From Bacteroidota bacterium (GTDB taxonomy: Bacteria > Bacteroidota > Bacteroidia > NS11-12g > UBA955): a DNA stretch of 33,775 bases. How positions within the stretch are numbered: position 1 is the stretch's first letter; each line of letters begins with the position of its first letter. Positions 1-8,059 of the stretch are shown here, piece after piece. A program made the position numbers and the translations under genes. The notes under the pieces were generated by a model that was not told where the DNA came from, made no database searches, and saw nothing but the letters and a program-made list of their open reading frames with translations. The DNA is taken from NCBI GenBank assembly GCA_025354385.1, contig JANXMZ010000016.1, positions 1 to 33,775 of the forward strand. The letters are read 5' to 3'.

Positions 1-64
1 CCTTTAACCCAGCCATTTTTTTTAGTAATTCTGGAACCACAGTAAAAGCACTTTTTTTATTCAT
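1..64 (-). CDS. Partial 5' end of a possible transposase (left copy)
   Basis: The ATG is at 64-62 and the frame runs off the window after 21 codons, beginning MNKKSAFTVVPELLKKMAG. The same N-terminus starts at 33710 in the right copy. It is basic and helical-looking, but it is too short to recognise. The transposase reading rests only on its place inside a sharply bounded duplicated element. Confidence 0.35.
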   Translation of the reverse strand, partial: MNKKSAFTVVPELLKKMAGLK

Positions 65-139
65 AACCTTTGACAAGGCTCAAAGCTAATGACATTAAGG
101 GATACAAATGATTTTAGCCTAAAATTTGTCTATTAAGCC
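1..139 (-). mobile_element. Left terminal copy of a repeated element, probably an insertion-sequence end
   Basis: These 139 bases are identical, in reverse complement, to 33635-33773 at the other end of the window. Identity stops sharply at 139/140, where the flanks diverge, so this is the true edge of the repeated element. Reading outward (leftward) the element starts GGCTTAATAGAC and, after about 75 non-coding bases, enters an open frame that runs off the window. A sharp edge, a short leader and then a coding start fit the left end of an insertion sequence. The other end and any terminal inverted repeats or target duplication lie outside the window, so the family cannot be given. Confidence 0.6.
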
Positions 140-238
140 AAAAACAATAAACTAATCAAAAAAGAACACAAAGAAAATGCATTCTACTTTTGTGACTTAT
201 GGCTCCAACTTTGGTGACTGTTGTGTTTAACGGTTTCC

Positions 239-257
239 GTTTTTACGCAGTAAAAAC
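239..257. other. Stem-loop downstream of the LolC/E-like gene
   Basis: An 8-bp perfect stem (GTTTTTAC / GTAAAAAC) closes a 3-base loop in the gap between the left repeat and the 3' end of the permease gene. It lies about 28 bases beyond the permease stop on the minus strand. It could help end transcription, but no T-run follows it on that strand, so this is only a possible terminator. Confidence 0.3.
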
Positions 258-284
258 CCTCATCTTATCCTTATTTGCTCCCGC

Positions 285-1484
285 CTAATTCACCCCCTTC
301 ACCGATTTAAGTGCAGGGTAAATACCCGTCAACAAGCCTAAACCTAAAGCAGTGCCACTTACCAACAATACATCGTTGAGTAATAATTTGACGGGATAAT
401 TTTCCACGATGGCGCCAGTTAATTTTACCAGCCCAAATTCCCCTTGGGCCCATACCAACCCTATCCCCAAAATTAGGCCTATAACACAACCTATAAGGGC
501 TATTAAAACCCCATTACTAAAAAAGATGGTGCGTATGAAAGAATGATTGGCTCCCATGCCTGTTAAAGTTTTAATATCGCTTTGCTTTTCTATCACCAAC
601 ATGGTTAAACTACCCAAAGCATTAAAAGCCGCTATTAACAATATAAAAGTAAGGATGGCATAGCTCGCCCATTTTTCGCTCTTAAACATTTTGTATAAAG
701 AGGCTTGTTGCTGCATGCGATTTTGCACCTTGTATTTGGGACCTAAGGCTCCTTGAATTTTTTCTATCGTTGATTCAATTTCTTTAGGGTCTTTTAATTT
801 CAATTCAATGGAGGTTAACATCTGCTCGCGCTCGAACAATTCTCTTGCAAACTGTAAAGGCACGTATACGTAGCGATTATTCACAGTTTCGTCCATCGTA
901 ATAACGCCCGATGGTTCTACCTCCATTTGATTAATCGCATCGGGGTCGCCAACACTGTAGTCGCCACGCTTGGGTGTAATGAAGGATAACAAACTAAATG
1001 GACCATTGATATTGGCATTCACTTTTTGACTGATGCCTGCACCCAAAATCACATAGTTAATATTGTTTTTTGAAATCAAGGCCTCGCCTTCGGTAATCTG
1101 CGACTTCATGCCGGTTTTAACAAAGTAGGCGGAGTCGACTCCCTTAATGGTGCACACCGTTTGGTAATCGCGGTTGCGTATCACAGCATTGTCTTCCAAT
1201 ACAGGTGAAATATATTGTATGCCTTGTATGTTTTTTAATTTGGCTTGTACCGCTTTTTCTTCGAACACTTTGCCTTCTACTAAAGCAATTTTTATTTCGG
1301 GGTTGAACTTATTATACATCGAAAAAATTAATTCTTCGAAGCCGTTCATAGTGCTTAAGATAATAATGAGAGCAGCAGTGCACACTGCAAAAGCCAACAT
1401 GGCAATACCCGAAATAATATTGATGGCATTGCGTTTCTTTTTAGCAAACAGATACCTAAGTGCTATAAAGTATTGGGCTTTCAT
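285..1484 (-). CDS. LolC/LolE-type ABC transporter permease (FtsX/MacB superfamily)
   Basis: This looks like the inner-membrane permease of a lipoprotein-releasing-type ABC transporter. The 399-aa protein has a basic N-terminus, a first membrane helix at about residues 22-48, and a long periplasmic region of the MacB_PCD type at about 50-265. Three C-terminal helices follow (about 275-300, 325-350, 370-390), the FtsX-domain pattern. The first helix segment ends LSTMNGFEE, typical of LolC/E proteins. The ATG at 1484 is preferred over the in-frame TTG three bases upstream. It lies 42 bases downstream of rbfA on the same strand, a pairing common in Bacteroidota, so the two are probably co-transcribed. 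The ATPase partner is not in the window. Substrate specificity is inferred from the family. Confidence 0.85.
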   Translation of the reverse strand: MKAQYFIALRYLFAKKKRNAINIISGIAMLAFAVCTAALIIILSTMNGFEELIFSMYNKFNPEIKIALVEGKVFEEKAVQAKLKNIQGIQYISPVLEDNAVIRNRDYQTVCTIKGVDSAYFVKTGMKSQITEGEALISKNNINYVILGAGISQKVNANINGPFSLLSFITPKRGDYSVGDPDAINQMEVEPSGVITMDETVNNRYVYVPLQFARELFEREQMLTSIELKLKDPKEIESTIEKIQGALGPKYKVQNRMQQQASLYKMFKSEKWASYAILTFILLIAAFNALGSLTMLVIEKQSDIKTLTGMGANHSFIRTIFFSNGVLIALIGCVIGLILGIGLVWAQGEFGLVKLTGAIVENYPVKLLLNDVLLVSGTALGLGLLTGIYPALKSVKGVN

Positions 1485-1526
1485 CAATAAAATTTAACAG
1501 TAAATATGTTGAAGAATTAAAGTGAC

Positions 1527-1907
1527 TTAACTTTTCTTGTCTTTGTTTTCGCGACTTTCGCGCTCCTTGGCCAAGTTATCAAAAATCTTTTCAAATTTAT
1601 TGACATTGTCCAAACTATTGTCCTCGAAAAAGGCAAGCTCAGGAATAATGCGCACAGAGTGTTTGATTTTACCCGCCAATTCTTTGCGGATATGCTTGTT
1701 GTAAAGGTTCACATTTTGCATAGTGGCCTCGCGGTTTTTGGTATTGTACAAACTGAGGTACACTTTAATATAACCTAGGTCGGGACTAGCAGTTACTTCT
1801 GTAACCGTGATGAAAGCACCTTCAAACCAATCGTGTGTGCGACTTTGAAAAATGACGCCCAATTCGCGCTGCATTTCTTTGTTAAACTTTTCTGTACGTG
1901 TACTCAT
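1527..1907 (-). CDS. rbfA: Ribosome-binding factor A
   Basis: RbfA binds the free 30S subunit and is needed for maturation of the 5' end of 16S rRNA and for cold adaptation. The 126-aa protein has the family layout: STRTEKFNKEMQREL at the start, then the type-II KH-like core with VTEVTASPDLGYIKVYLS, and the IRKELAGKI...VRIIPELAFFEDNS segment. A short charged tail (ERESRENKDKKS) follows. The open frame extends upstream to 1952, but the ATG at 1907 is chosen because RbfA proteins start close to this motif and because a TAnnTTTG promoter box sits between the two candidate starts. The LolC/E-like permease gene follows on the same strand. Confidence 0.95.
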   Translation of the reverse strand: MSTRTEKFNKEMQRELGVIFQSRTHDWFEGAFITVTEVTASPDLGYIKVYLSLYNTKNREATMQNVNLYNKHIRKELAGKIKHSVRIIPELAFFEDNSLDNVNKFEKIFDNLAKERESRENKDKKS

Positions 1908-1919
1908 AAAAATCCAATG

Positions 1920-1927
1920 CAAAGTTA
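1920..1927 (-). promoter_or_regulatory. -7 promoter box for rbfA
   Basis: TAACTTTG on the minus strand matches the Bacteroidota -7 consensus TAnnTTTG, 12 bases before the rbfA ATG. No good -33 TTTG is seen at the expected distance. Its position argues against translation from the longer upstream frame. Confidence 0.45.
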
Positions 1928-1983
1928 TAATTTGCGCACCGTGTTTTTTCATTTTTTATTAAAAATAAATAAAGTAAGTGGCT

Positions 1984-2613
1984 ATGCACCTGTTTAATGT
2001 TGTATGGGAAGGTTTGCTGACAGGCATAGCGTTGAGTTTAATGCTTGGCACAGTATTTTTTGCATTATTAAGAAACAGCTTACAATACGGCCATCAATCC
2101 GGTTTATACATAGCAACTGGGGTTATTGTTTGCGATGTCATATTTATTTCCTTGGCCCTATTAAGCGAAGGTTTTGCTATTTTTTTAAAAACCTATCAAA
2201 CTAGCATTTCGATAGTTGGTGGAATTGCGTTGGTTGCAATGGGAATACTTTTGGTAATGAAGGCAGCACCAAAGAAAACCGAAGGGCAATTAATGGGCAA
2301 TGGCAAAAAAAGTGCTTGGTTATTTTTTATGAATGGGTTCCTATTAAATCTTCTCAACCCCGTTAACTTTTTCAGTTGGTTGGCCATTAGTACTATGTTA
2401 ACCATTCGATTTAATTATACCATAAACGACAAAGCCTACTTTTTTTTAGCAAGTTTGTGCAGTATTTTTTTAGTAGAAATATTAGTAGCCTTTGGCGCTT
2501 CAAAAGTCAAACAGTGGATAACACCTTTCGTATTAAAGCGCATCAATCAAATTTCTGGACTGATATTTATAGGCATAGGCATAAAACTTACTTTGGTGTT
2601 TATATGGCCTTAA
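1984..2613 (+). CDS. LysE-family transporter
   Basis: A 209-aa integral membrane protein with about six hydrophobic helices, of the LysE/RhtB exporter family (amino acid or small metabolite efflux). The first helix has the family-type GLLTGIALSLMLGTVFFALLR stretch, and the middle contains NGFLLNLLNPVNFFSWLAI, where LysE-family proteins have their conserved N-P motif. Its length is normal for the family. ATG at 1984 is preferred to the GTG at 1978. It is divergent from rbfA and convergent with tag, with the two stop codons separated by one base. The substrate cannot be read from the sequence. Confidence 0.85.
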   Translation: MHLFNVVWEGLLTGIALSLMLGTVFFALLRNSLQYGHQSGLYIATGVIVCDVIFISLALLSEGFAIFLKTYQTSISIVGGIALVAMGILLVMKAAPKKTEGQLMGNGKKSAWLFFMNGFLLNLLNPVNFFSWLAISTMLTIRFNYTINDKAYFFLASLCSIFLVEILVAFGASKVKQWITPFVLKRINQISGLIFIGIGIKLTLVFIWP

Positions 2614-2614
2614 T

Positions 2615-3148
2615 TTATTTCTTTTCGAGCTGCTTGTATATTGGGCATGATGGTATGTGTGCCCCAGGTAAATAACCGATACTCATTAAAAATTCATTGA
2701 CAATTTCACCACCTGTAAACAAGAAAGTTTTCTTAAACAATTTTACCCACTCCTCTTTTGTTTTAGGATGATGCACTTCAATCCAATTTTTAAAAGAACC
2801 GTGTTCCTTTTGAATTTCCAATATTCTTTGGGCATTCACAATGGCTGCATTTACTTTTAATCGGTTGCGGATAATACCCGCATCGTTCAGCAATCGCTCC
2901 CTATCCTTTTCGGTATAAGTCGCCACTTTTTTAATATTGAAATTATGAAAAGCTTTCTTAAAATTTTGTTGTTTCTTCAATATAGTTGTCCAGCTGAGGC
3001 CCGCTTGATTAATTTCCAAAACCAATCGTTCGAACAATTCATTATCATCTTTGATTTCGAAACCATAAGCAGTGTCGTGATAAATTTTATGCAGATCATC
3101 TGCTTCCATTAAAGCTACTGCAGCACAGTAGGAGGTTGGTTTTTCCAT
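2615..3148 (-). CDS. tag: DNA-3-methyladenine glycosylase I
   Basis: Tag removes 3-methyladenine from alkylated DNA in base-excision repair. The 177-aa protein begins MEKPTSYC, followed by IYHDTAYGFEIKDDNELFE, ILKKQQNFKKAF and a C-terminal GAHIPSCP. The conserved QAGLSW motif follows the ELFE stretch. Family knowledge says that an N-terminal Cys, the His of YHD and a C-terminal His-Cys pair form the zinc snap of Tag enzymes; all four are present (Cys8, His of YHD, His and Cys of GAHIPSC). The ATG at 3148 gives the expected Cys position; the frame also opens at an upstream TTG. The usual Trp after the YHD motif is Tyr here (TAYG), a small departure from the E. coli form. It is the last gene of a minus-strand run with pyrH and a small membrane gene. 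Confidence 0.93.
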   Translation of the reverse strand: MEKPTSYCAAVALMEADDLHKIYHDTAYGFEIKDDNELFERLVLEINQAGLSWTTILKKQQNFKKAFHNFNIKKVATYTEKDRERLLNDAGIIRNRLKVNAAIVNAQRILEIQKEHGSFKNWIEVHHPKTKEEWVKLFKKTFLFTGGEIVNEFLMSIGYLPGAHIPSCPIYKQLEKK

Positions 3149-3154
3149 ATTCAA

Positions 3155-3367
3155 TTACCAATTTTTAAATACTCTCTTAGCCACCTTGGTCCAAAAAGGC
3201 AATAGCACAAATACCATAGTGGGCACTAAAAACAGAGTAAGCACCAATGTTCTTAGCAATAAAGGCAGCCGAAGTAAATACTCTCCAAAAAATAAAAATA
3301 CAAGTGTGATTAATGGATAAATACTGACCCAAACCAAAAAGGCCATTTTTAATTTGTGCTTATTCAT
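3155..3367 (-). CDS. Small two-helix membrane protein, unknown function
   Basis: A 70-aa protein starting MNKHKLKMAFLVW with two strongly hydrophobic helices (about residues 8-28 and 35-58) and a basic C-terminal end (WTKVAKRVFKNW). It resembles the small conserved membrane tails that occur alone or fused to antibiotic-biosynthesis-monooxygenase-like domains, but I cannot assign a function. The ATG at 3367 is preferred over the TTG at 3385. It sits tightly between pyrH (stop at 3386) and tag (start at 3148), which suggests one transcript. Confidence 0.7.
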   Translation of the reverse strand: MNKHKLKMAFLVWVSIYPLITLVFLFFGEYLLRLPLLLRTLVLTLFLVPTMVFVLLPFWTKVAKRVFKNW

Positions 3368-3385
3368 TGATAAAAAATTTTTCAA

Positions 3386-4093
3386 TTAACTTACTAGAGT
3401 TCCAACCTTTTCGCCTTCCATCAGGCGTTTCAGGTTTCCTTGTTTGTTCATATCAAATACTACAATAGGTAAATTATTTTCCTGACAGAGGGTAATTGCT
3501 GTAAGATCCATGATATTCAATCCTCTTTCATACACTTCGGAGAAACTCACCACATCGTATTTTTTAGCATCGCTGTGTTTTTCAGGATCGGCAGTGTAAA
3601 CACCATCTACCCTTGTGCCTTTCAAAATAACATCAGCCTCTATTTCCACTGCTCTTAACGAGGCTGCCGTATCGGTTGTGAAATAGGGATTACCAGTACC
3701 TGCACCAAATATAACCACACGTCCTTTTTCTAAGTGACGCACTGCTCTTCTGCGAATGAATGGTTCACAAATCTGTTCCATTTTAATGGCGGATTGTAAA
3801 CGGGTTTTAACTTCCAATTTTTCTAAAGCTCCTTGCAAAGCCATGGCATTAATAACTGTGGCTAACATGCCCATGTAATCGCCTTGAGCCCTATCTACCA
3901 CACCACCTTGAACGCCTTGTACACCTCTAAAAATATTGCCGCCTCCAATTACAATAGCCACTTGGACCCCTAATGCTACTGTGGCTTTAATTTCGTTGGC
4001 ATAAGCTTCTAAAACCCTTGCATCAATTCCAAATTCTTTCTCTCCCATCAATGCTTCGCCACTCAATTTCAGCAATATCCTTTTATACTTCAT
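3386..4093 (-). CDS. pyrH: UMP kinase
   Basis: PyrH phosphorylates UMP to UDP using ATP in pyrimidine nucleotide synthesis; it is a cytoplasmic homohexamer of the amino-acid-kinase fold. The 235-aa length is standard. Visible motifs in order are [18 protein letters not shown] at the N-terminus, [25 protein letters not shown], the nucleotide-binding stretch [16 protein letters not shown] and [15 protein letters not shown] TAnnTTTG promoter box lies 5 bases before the ATG. It heads a minus-strand cluster with the small membrane protein and tag. In many bacteria pyrH neighbours frr or tsf; that context is absent here. Confidence 0.97.
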   Translation of the reverse strand: MKYKRILLKLSGEALMGEKEFGIDARVLEAYANEIKATVALGVQVAIVIGGGNIFRGVQGVQGGVVDRAQGDYMGMLATVINAMALQGALEKLEVKTRLQSAIKMEQICEPFIRRRAVRHLEKGRVVIFGAGTGNPYFTTDTAASLRAVEIEADVILKGTRVDGVYTADPEKHSDAKKYDVVSFSEVYERGLNIMDLTAITLCQENNLPIVVFDMNKQGNLKRLMEGEKVGTLVS

Positions 4094-4098
4094 GGTTG

Positions 4099-4106
4099 CA
4101 AAATTA
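4099..4106 (-). promoter_or_regulatory. -7 promoter box for pyrH
   Basis: TAATTTTG on the minus strand matches TAnnTTTG and lies just before the pyrH ATG, implying a very short leader. No clear -33 element is found at 19-21 bases. Confidence 0.4.
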
Positions 4107-4180
4107 TAATATTTAGCGCTAAATACTGCACTTTGTTTATATCATTCATTTACAAATTAAGTTTCGAAGGTTGAAAACAC

Positions 4181-4188
4181 TAATTTTG
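4181..4188 (+). promoter_or_regulatory. -7 promoter box for the SGNH hydrolase gene
   Basis: TAATTTTG on the plus strand lies 5 bases before the ATG at 4194, implying a nearly leaderless message. It is divergent from the pyrH box in the same 100-base gap. No matching -33 element is seen. Confidence 0.4.
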
Positions 4189-4193
4189 TAACG

Positions 4194-5246
4194 ATGAAAT
4201 TAACAAGTAAAATTTTTCGATGGACGCTGCTAATATTGCTGGCCGTTGAAATTACACTGCATTTTTACAACCCTTTTATTAGAAAAAATACAGTGGATAC
4301 CTACCTAATTGCACCAAACAGAAAAGTTGGAATGCGAAACATTGCGGCTTCCAATAATTTGGTTCAAGATATAACCGTGAGCACCAATAACCTTGGTTTT
4401 AGGGGAGAGCCTTTGAATGAACAAAAAACAAAACGCATTTTTTGCATTGGTGGCAGCACTACCGAATGTCCTTATTTGGGCGATGGTGAAGATTGGCCCA
4501 ATCAACTTTCAAAATCTTTGAAAACCAAAGACTCAAATATTTGGCTAAACAATGCGGGCTTGCAAGGATTAAATTCCGATGCCTACGTCAACCTTATCAA
4601 AAAACATATTTTGCCGCTTAAACCTAGCACTCTTATTATCATGTGTGGTTTAGAGGATATCAACGCGCATAATAATGATACGAAAAGTTCTGCAAACGAA
4701 AATTGGCTGTTGAGATTTTATCATTTCTTAGAGATTCCTAAAACAATTCAATCTCTGATTTCCAAACCTCAAGTTGAAGATAAAAATAGTGTTTTTCACA
4801 AGTACCTCGACTTACCTAAATCCGAACAAATGGTGATGAAGGATTCGCAGATATTATATTGTATTGCTAAGGAACAAATTGCTTTGGCGCACTATCAATC
4901 GAATTTGCAAAAGGTGATAGACCTTTGCAAAGAAGACCATATCCAACTCATCCTTATTTCTCAAGCCATTTTATTTGGCGATGAAAAAGACCTTGTAACC
5001 AATGTAGATTTAGGATTGGTAAAAACTGGTAATATTAACGGTAAGACCGAAGCATTGATTCTGAAACAATTCAATAAAGTAACTTACGAGTTGTCTCAAA
5101 AAAACGATGTTCCATTTATCAATTTATCTGCGCGTTTACCAAAAGATTCCCGTTTTTTTTACGATGGTTATCATTTTAGTAACGAAGGCTCTGCAATAGT
5201 ATCCGATATTATATTTAACGAAATAAAAGATTTAGTCGCTCCATAA
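4194..5246 (+). CDS. Membrane-anchored SGNH/GDSL-like hydrolase
   Basis: A 350-aa protein with one N-terminal membrane helix (about residues 8-25) and no cleavage site, then an SGNH-fold domain. Family blocks can be seen: block I RIFCIGGSTTE with the likely nucleophile Ser88, a Gly block near NAGLQGLNSD, the Asn block IIMCGLEDINAHNN, and the C-terminal Asp-His pair in FFYDGYHFSNEG. SGNH enzymes hydrolyse esters or transfer acyl groups, often on cell-surface polysaccharides. The orientation would place this domain in the periplasm. It lies 16 bases upstream of kdsC, an enzyme of Kdo synthesis, which hints at a role in envelope glycan modification; that is inference. Confidence 0.8.
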   Translation: MKLTSKIFRWTLLILLAVEITLHFYNPFIRKNTVDTYLIAPNRKVGMRNIAASNNLVQDITVSTNNLGFRGEPLNEQKTKRIFCIGGSTTECPYLGDGEDWPNQLSKSLKTKDSNIWLNNAGLQGLNSDAYVNLIKKHILPLKPSTLIIMCGLEDINAHNNDTKSSANENWLLRFYHFLEIPKTIQSLISKPQVEDKNSVFHKYLDLPKSEQMVMKDSQILYCIAKEQIALAHYQSNLQKVIDLCKEDHIQLILISQAILFGDEKDLVTNVDLGLVKTGNINGKTEALILKQFNKVTYELSQKNDVPFINLSARLPKDSRFFYDGYHFSNEGSAIVSDIIFNEIKDLVAP

Positions 5247-5262
5247 ATTAAAACAACAAAAA

Positions 5263-5784
5263 GTGCAACTCATTCATTCCAAATTAAAAAAAGCCAAGGC
5301 ATTTATTTTTGATGTCGATGGTGTAATGACCGATGGTTCGGTGATTGCAACGGAAGACGGACATTTTCTTCGCAATTTCAACATTAAAGATGGTTACGCC
5401 ATTCAACATGCAGTAAAATTAAATTACCCAATTGCAATTATCTCTGGTGGCTCCAGCAATGGCGTTATAAAGCGATTTGAAATATTAGGCGTTAAAGATA
5501 TTTATACTGGTCAAAAGCACAAAAAAACGGCCTTCGATGAATTTTTAAACCGCTACCAATTAAGGCCTGAAGATATTATTTATATGGGCGATGATATACC
5601 CGATTATCCATTGCTTAAGTTAGTAGGTGTTTCGTGTTGTCCTGCCGATGCAGCTATAGACATTCTCAGCATTTGTGATTATGTGTCGCCTTATGCAGGT
5701 GGTAAAGGTTGCGTGCGCGACATCATTGAAAAAACTTTGAAAGTGCAGGAGCGATGGTGGGTTGAAGAGAGTTTTATGTGGTGA
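5263..5784 (+). CDS. kdsC: 3-deoxy-D-manno-octulosonate 8-phosphate phosphatase (HAD family)
   Basis: KdsC removes phosphate from Kdo-8-phosphate on the way to CMP-Kdo for the lipopolysaccharide core; it acts as a cytoplasmic tetramer. The 173-aa protein has the compact HAD subfamily layout: motif I FIFDVDGVMTDG with nucleophile Asp17 and acid/base Asp19, motif II IAIISGGSS, a Lys in the QKHKKTAF stretch, and motif IV YMGDDIPDYP. No cap domain is present, as expected for KdsC. The start is a GTG at 5263, since no ATG lies near the motif. It is probably translated from the same message as the SGNH gene. A REP-like repeat cluster starts just after the stop. Confidence 0.92.
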   Translation: MQLIHSKLKKAKAFIFDVDGVMTDGSVIATEDGHFLRNFNIKDGYAIQHAVKLNYPIAIISGGSSNGVIKRFEILGVKDIYTGQKHKKTAFDEFLNRYQLRPEDIIYMGDDIPDYPLLKLVGVSCCPADAAIDILSICDYVSPYAGGKGCVRDIIEKTLKVQERWWVEESFMW

Positions 5785-5799
5785 TTTCGGCTTCGGTTT

Positions 5800-5876
5800 G
5801 TGCACTTCGGTTGCGCTCAGTGCACGGGTTAACTTCGGCTGCGCTCAGTGCACAGTTTTGAAAATGCTCAGTGCAC
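5800..5876. repeat. Cluster of degenerate REP-like repeats
   Basis: Three decreasingly complete units end in GCTCAGTGCAC: 5801-5825, 5831-5853 and 5866-5876. The first two share ACTTCGGyTGCGCTCAGTGCAC. The first unit also forms a stem-loop, GTGCACT (5800-5806) pairing with AGTGCAC (5819-5825). It fills the convergent gap between kdsC and the RidA gene, the usual place for REP/BIME-type dispersed repeats, and may serve as a bidirectional terminator. Similar CTTCGGCT...GCGCTCAG repeats are widespread in Bacteroidota genomes. No REP-associated transposase is in the window. Confidence 0.65.
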
Positions 5877-5900
5877 GAGGTGGCTGCACTCCGTGGGCTT

Positions 5901-6323
5901 CTATACCGTTGCAATTACTTTTAACTCAATTGCAATTGGCGTTGGGAGGCAATTGATTTCAATTGTTGTTCGACATGGTGGGTTTTCCGCAAAATACTCG
6001 GCCCAAATTTTATTATAAATAGGAAAATCGTCTTTCATGTTGGTTAAAAAAACCGTTACATCTACTATCTTATCCCAGCTACTACCACTGTCTTCGAGTA
6101 TGTATTTGATATTTTGAAAAACACTGCGACACTGCACTGCAATATCGTAACTAATAATATTTCTATTTTCATCGAGTTCAACACCTGGAATCATTTTAGT
6201 GCCTTTTTCACGCGGTCCTACCCCGCTTAAAAACAATAAATTACCAACTCTTTTAGCATGCGGATAAAGCCCAACTGGCTCTGGTGCTTTGCTAGATTCA
6301 ATACTTTGATTTATTTCACTCAT
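5901..6323 (-). CDS. RidA/YjgF/UK114-family protein
   Basis: A 140-aa protein of the RidA family; members hydrolyse reactive enamine/imine intermediates released by PLP enzymes, and relatives act as deaminases such as 2-aminomuconate deaminase. Visible family features are the N-terminal APEPVGLYPHAKRVGNLLFLSG block, NIKYILEDSGSSWDKIVDVTVFL in the centre, and PPCRTTIEINCLP with the conserved substrate-binding Arg near the C-terminus. The long insertion between GVGPREKG and NRNIISYD and the PTPIAIELKVIA ending resemble the deaminase-like branch more than the archetypal imine deaminase. The WD40 gene's stop codon lies directly before this start, so the two are probably co-transcribed. Confidence 0.87.
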   Translation of the reverse strand: MSEINQSIESSKAPEPVGLYPHAKRVGNLLFLSGVGPREKGTKMIPGVELDENRNIISYDIAVQCRSVFQNIKYILEDSGSSWDKIVDVTVFLTNMKDDFPIYNKIWAEYFAENPPCRTTIEINCLPTPIAIELKVIATV

Positions 6324-7385
6324 TTATTTGTTTGCAGTAGCTGTTGTTTTTGTTTTGCCAGTGCCCGTAGCAGTTGTACTCGCTTTTACACCTTTTGGTT
6401 TAACAGGTTCAGCAACAGCGATAAAAACTCCGCTGTTGTATATTACTGCACCAAACTTATCAGATTCCAAATTGGTAGCAATGGCTATTTGTTTTGCATT
6501 AAAACTAAATGCTACATCGCGCACATTCTGACTTAATTCTTTAAAATCCGTAATTAATTTTCCAGTATTTACATTGAATAATTTGGTAGTGCCATCATTA
6601 CATCCGCCAATGATGAATTGCCCGTCCAAGCTAAATTCCACGGAGGTCACTTTCCATTCAAACCCAATTAATTTTTTTAATTCTTTGCCTGTGGCAAGGT
6701 CCCATATAATAATGGTTTTATCGCTGCTACCACTGGCTAAGTACTTGCCATCTACAGTCAAATCAAGAGAATTAACCTCATCTTTATGACCTGTAAATTC
6801 TTCAACAGTTTTGGTAGAACCTGTTTCGATTTTAGCAATTGTACCCCCTTTTAAGGCGGCATAATAAAACTTATTATCGCGACTTACGGCCAAATCTAAA
6901 ATAGGTTTGCCAACTCTTATAACCTTTGATTTTTTTTGATCGTAAATATTGGTAGTTCTAATGGTTCCATCCACACTGCAAGTGATCAAATTTTTACCAG
7001 CAAAATCTAAAAAGGCATTGGTAACAGGCTCTTGATGAATGGTAAAAGTTTTGGAAGAATCTGGAAATTCAATGTTCCATATTCGTGCTGAATAATCCTT
7101 ACCACAACTAATGACAAATTTGTTATTTTTCGAAAAATTAAGTGAAGTAACCGCTCCTAAATGTCCGAAAAAAGTTTGTTTAAAATGTGGCAATCCGAGG
7201 GAATCAATTGTGTATAAGTTTACCGCGCCATCCCATCCGCTTGTAACGAGGTATTGCCCGTTAGTGGAGTAGGCGATGGATTCTACATTGGCGGTATGCT
7301 CGGTTAATTTAACCTTCAGACCTTGCGCAAACGATTGATTACTAGTAAGAACAATCGAAAAAACAACAACAAATAAACTTTTCAT
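6324..7385 (-). CDS. Exported WD40-repeat protein
   Basis: A 353-aa protein with a cleavable signal peptide (MKSLFVVVFSIVLTSNQSFAQ) followed by about seven WD40-like repeats that would close one beta-propeller. Repeats with recognisable GH...SGxxD or WD-type signatures include LTEHTANVESIAYS, FFGHLGAVTSLNFS, FTGHKDEVNSLDLT (ending TIIIWDLATGKEL) and FEWKVTSVEFS. The C-terminus is a Thr/Lys/Ala-rich tail of about 25 residues, low in complexity. It is likely periplasmic or surface-located and a protein-binding scaffold; no enzymatic residues are apparent. It abuts the RidA gene downstream and lies 62 bases after msrB on the same strand. Confidence 0.85.
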   Translation of the reverse strand: MKSLFVVVFSIVLTSNQSFAQGLKVKLTEHTANVESIAYSTNGQYLVTSGWDGAVNLYTIDSLGLPHFKQTFFGHLGAVTSLNFSKNNKFVISCGKDYSARIWNIEFPDSSKTFTIHQEPVTNAFLDFAGKNLITCSVDGTIRTTNIYDQKKSKVIRVGKPILDLAVSRDNKFYYAALKGGTIAKIETGSTKTVEEFTGHKDEVNSLDLTVDGKYLASGSSDKTIIIWDLATGKELKKLIGFEWKVTSVEFSLDGQFIIGGCNDGTTKLFNVNTGKLITDFKELSQNVRDVAFSFNAKQIAIATNLESDKFGAVIYNSGVFIAVAEPVKPKGVKASTTATGTGKTKTTATANK

Positions 7386-7447
7386 AACAACATTTAGTTT
7401 GATGATGCAATTTAATTAATTAATCTTAATTTTAATGCACAAGTTAT

Positions 7448-7981
7448 TTAATCTTTTTTCTTAAACCCAAGACTCACAGAGTTAATGCAATAGCGCAATC
7501 CGGTAGGTGTTCCTAACCCATCTGTAAACACATGCCCAAGATGACCGCCACAATGTGCGCACAACACCTCTACCCTACGCATTCCAAAGCTATTGTCTAC
7601 TACTTCAATAATTTTTGTAGTGTCTATGCCCTGATAAAAACTTGGCCAACCACAACCTGCATCGAATTTGGTTTCGCTTTTGAACAATTCAGTACCACAG
7701 GCTTTGCACACATAAGTGCCACTGTCCCAAAACTGATCGTATTCGCCAGTATGAGGTCTTTCGGTACCCTTTTGTCTTAACACTCTGTATTCTTCGGGTG
7801 TTAACTGCTTTTTCCATTCTTCTTCTGTTTTAATTACTTTCATGGTGTCTTTTTTGATGGTGTCTGATGTTGATTGAGTTAAATCAACATGCTGTTGAAC
7901 ATTGGTATTACTACATTGTGTAAACACCAGTATGGTGAAAATGGCAACTGCAATAATTGATTTTGATATGATGAATTTCAT
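7448..7981 (-). CDS. msrB: Peptide-methionine (R)-S-oxide reductase, lipoprotein form
   Basis: MsrB reduces methionine-R-sulfoxide in oxidised proteins. The 177-aa protein begins with a lipoprotein signal (lipobox VFTQC, Cys23), so it is membrane-anchored in the cell envelope rather than cytoplasmic. The MsrB domain spans about residues 50-175, with structural zinc ligands in CKAC (92, 95) and CAHC (141, 144), the [10 protein letters not shown] substrate-pocket motif and the catalytic Cys165 in GLRYCINS. The resolving reductant must be another thiol protein, probably envelope-located. It is divergent from the secreted gene at 8060 and upstream of the WD40 gene. Confidence 0.95.
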   Translation of the reverse strand: MKFIISKSIIAVAIFTILVFTQCSNTNVQQHVDLTQSTSDTIKKDTMKVIKTEEEWKKQLTPEEYRVLRQKGTERPHTGEYDQFWDSGTYVCKACGTELFKSETKFDAGCGWPSFYQGIDTTKIIEVVDNSFGMRRVEVLCAHCGGHLGHVFTDGLGTPTGLRYCINSVSLGFKKKD

Positions 7982-8047
7982 AACAATAGATACGAGTGTT
8001 TTGTTTAAAAAGATTGTAGATTTATTAAAAAATCCAGAATAATCGTA

Positions 8048-8055
8048 TACATTTG
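8048..8055 (+). promoter_or_regulatory. -7 promoter box for the gene at 8060
   Basis: TACATTTG matches TAnnTTTG, four bases before the ATG at 8060. No -33 TTTG is seen at the expected distance. Confidence 0.4.
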
Positions 8056-8059
8056 TTCA

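Noticed and set aside
185..192. TACTTTTG promoter-like box on the plus strand
   Set aside because: It points into the 3' end of the permease gene; no gene follows on that strand.
5762..5956. 64-codon frame running through the REP-like repeats
   Set aside because: It is created by the repeat sequence and overlaps the ends of kdsC and the RidA gene.
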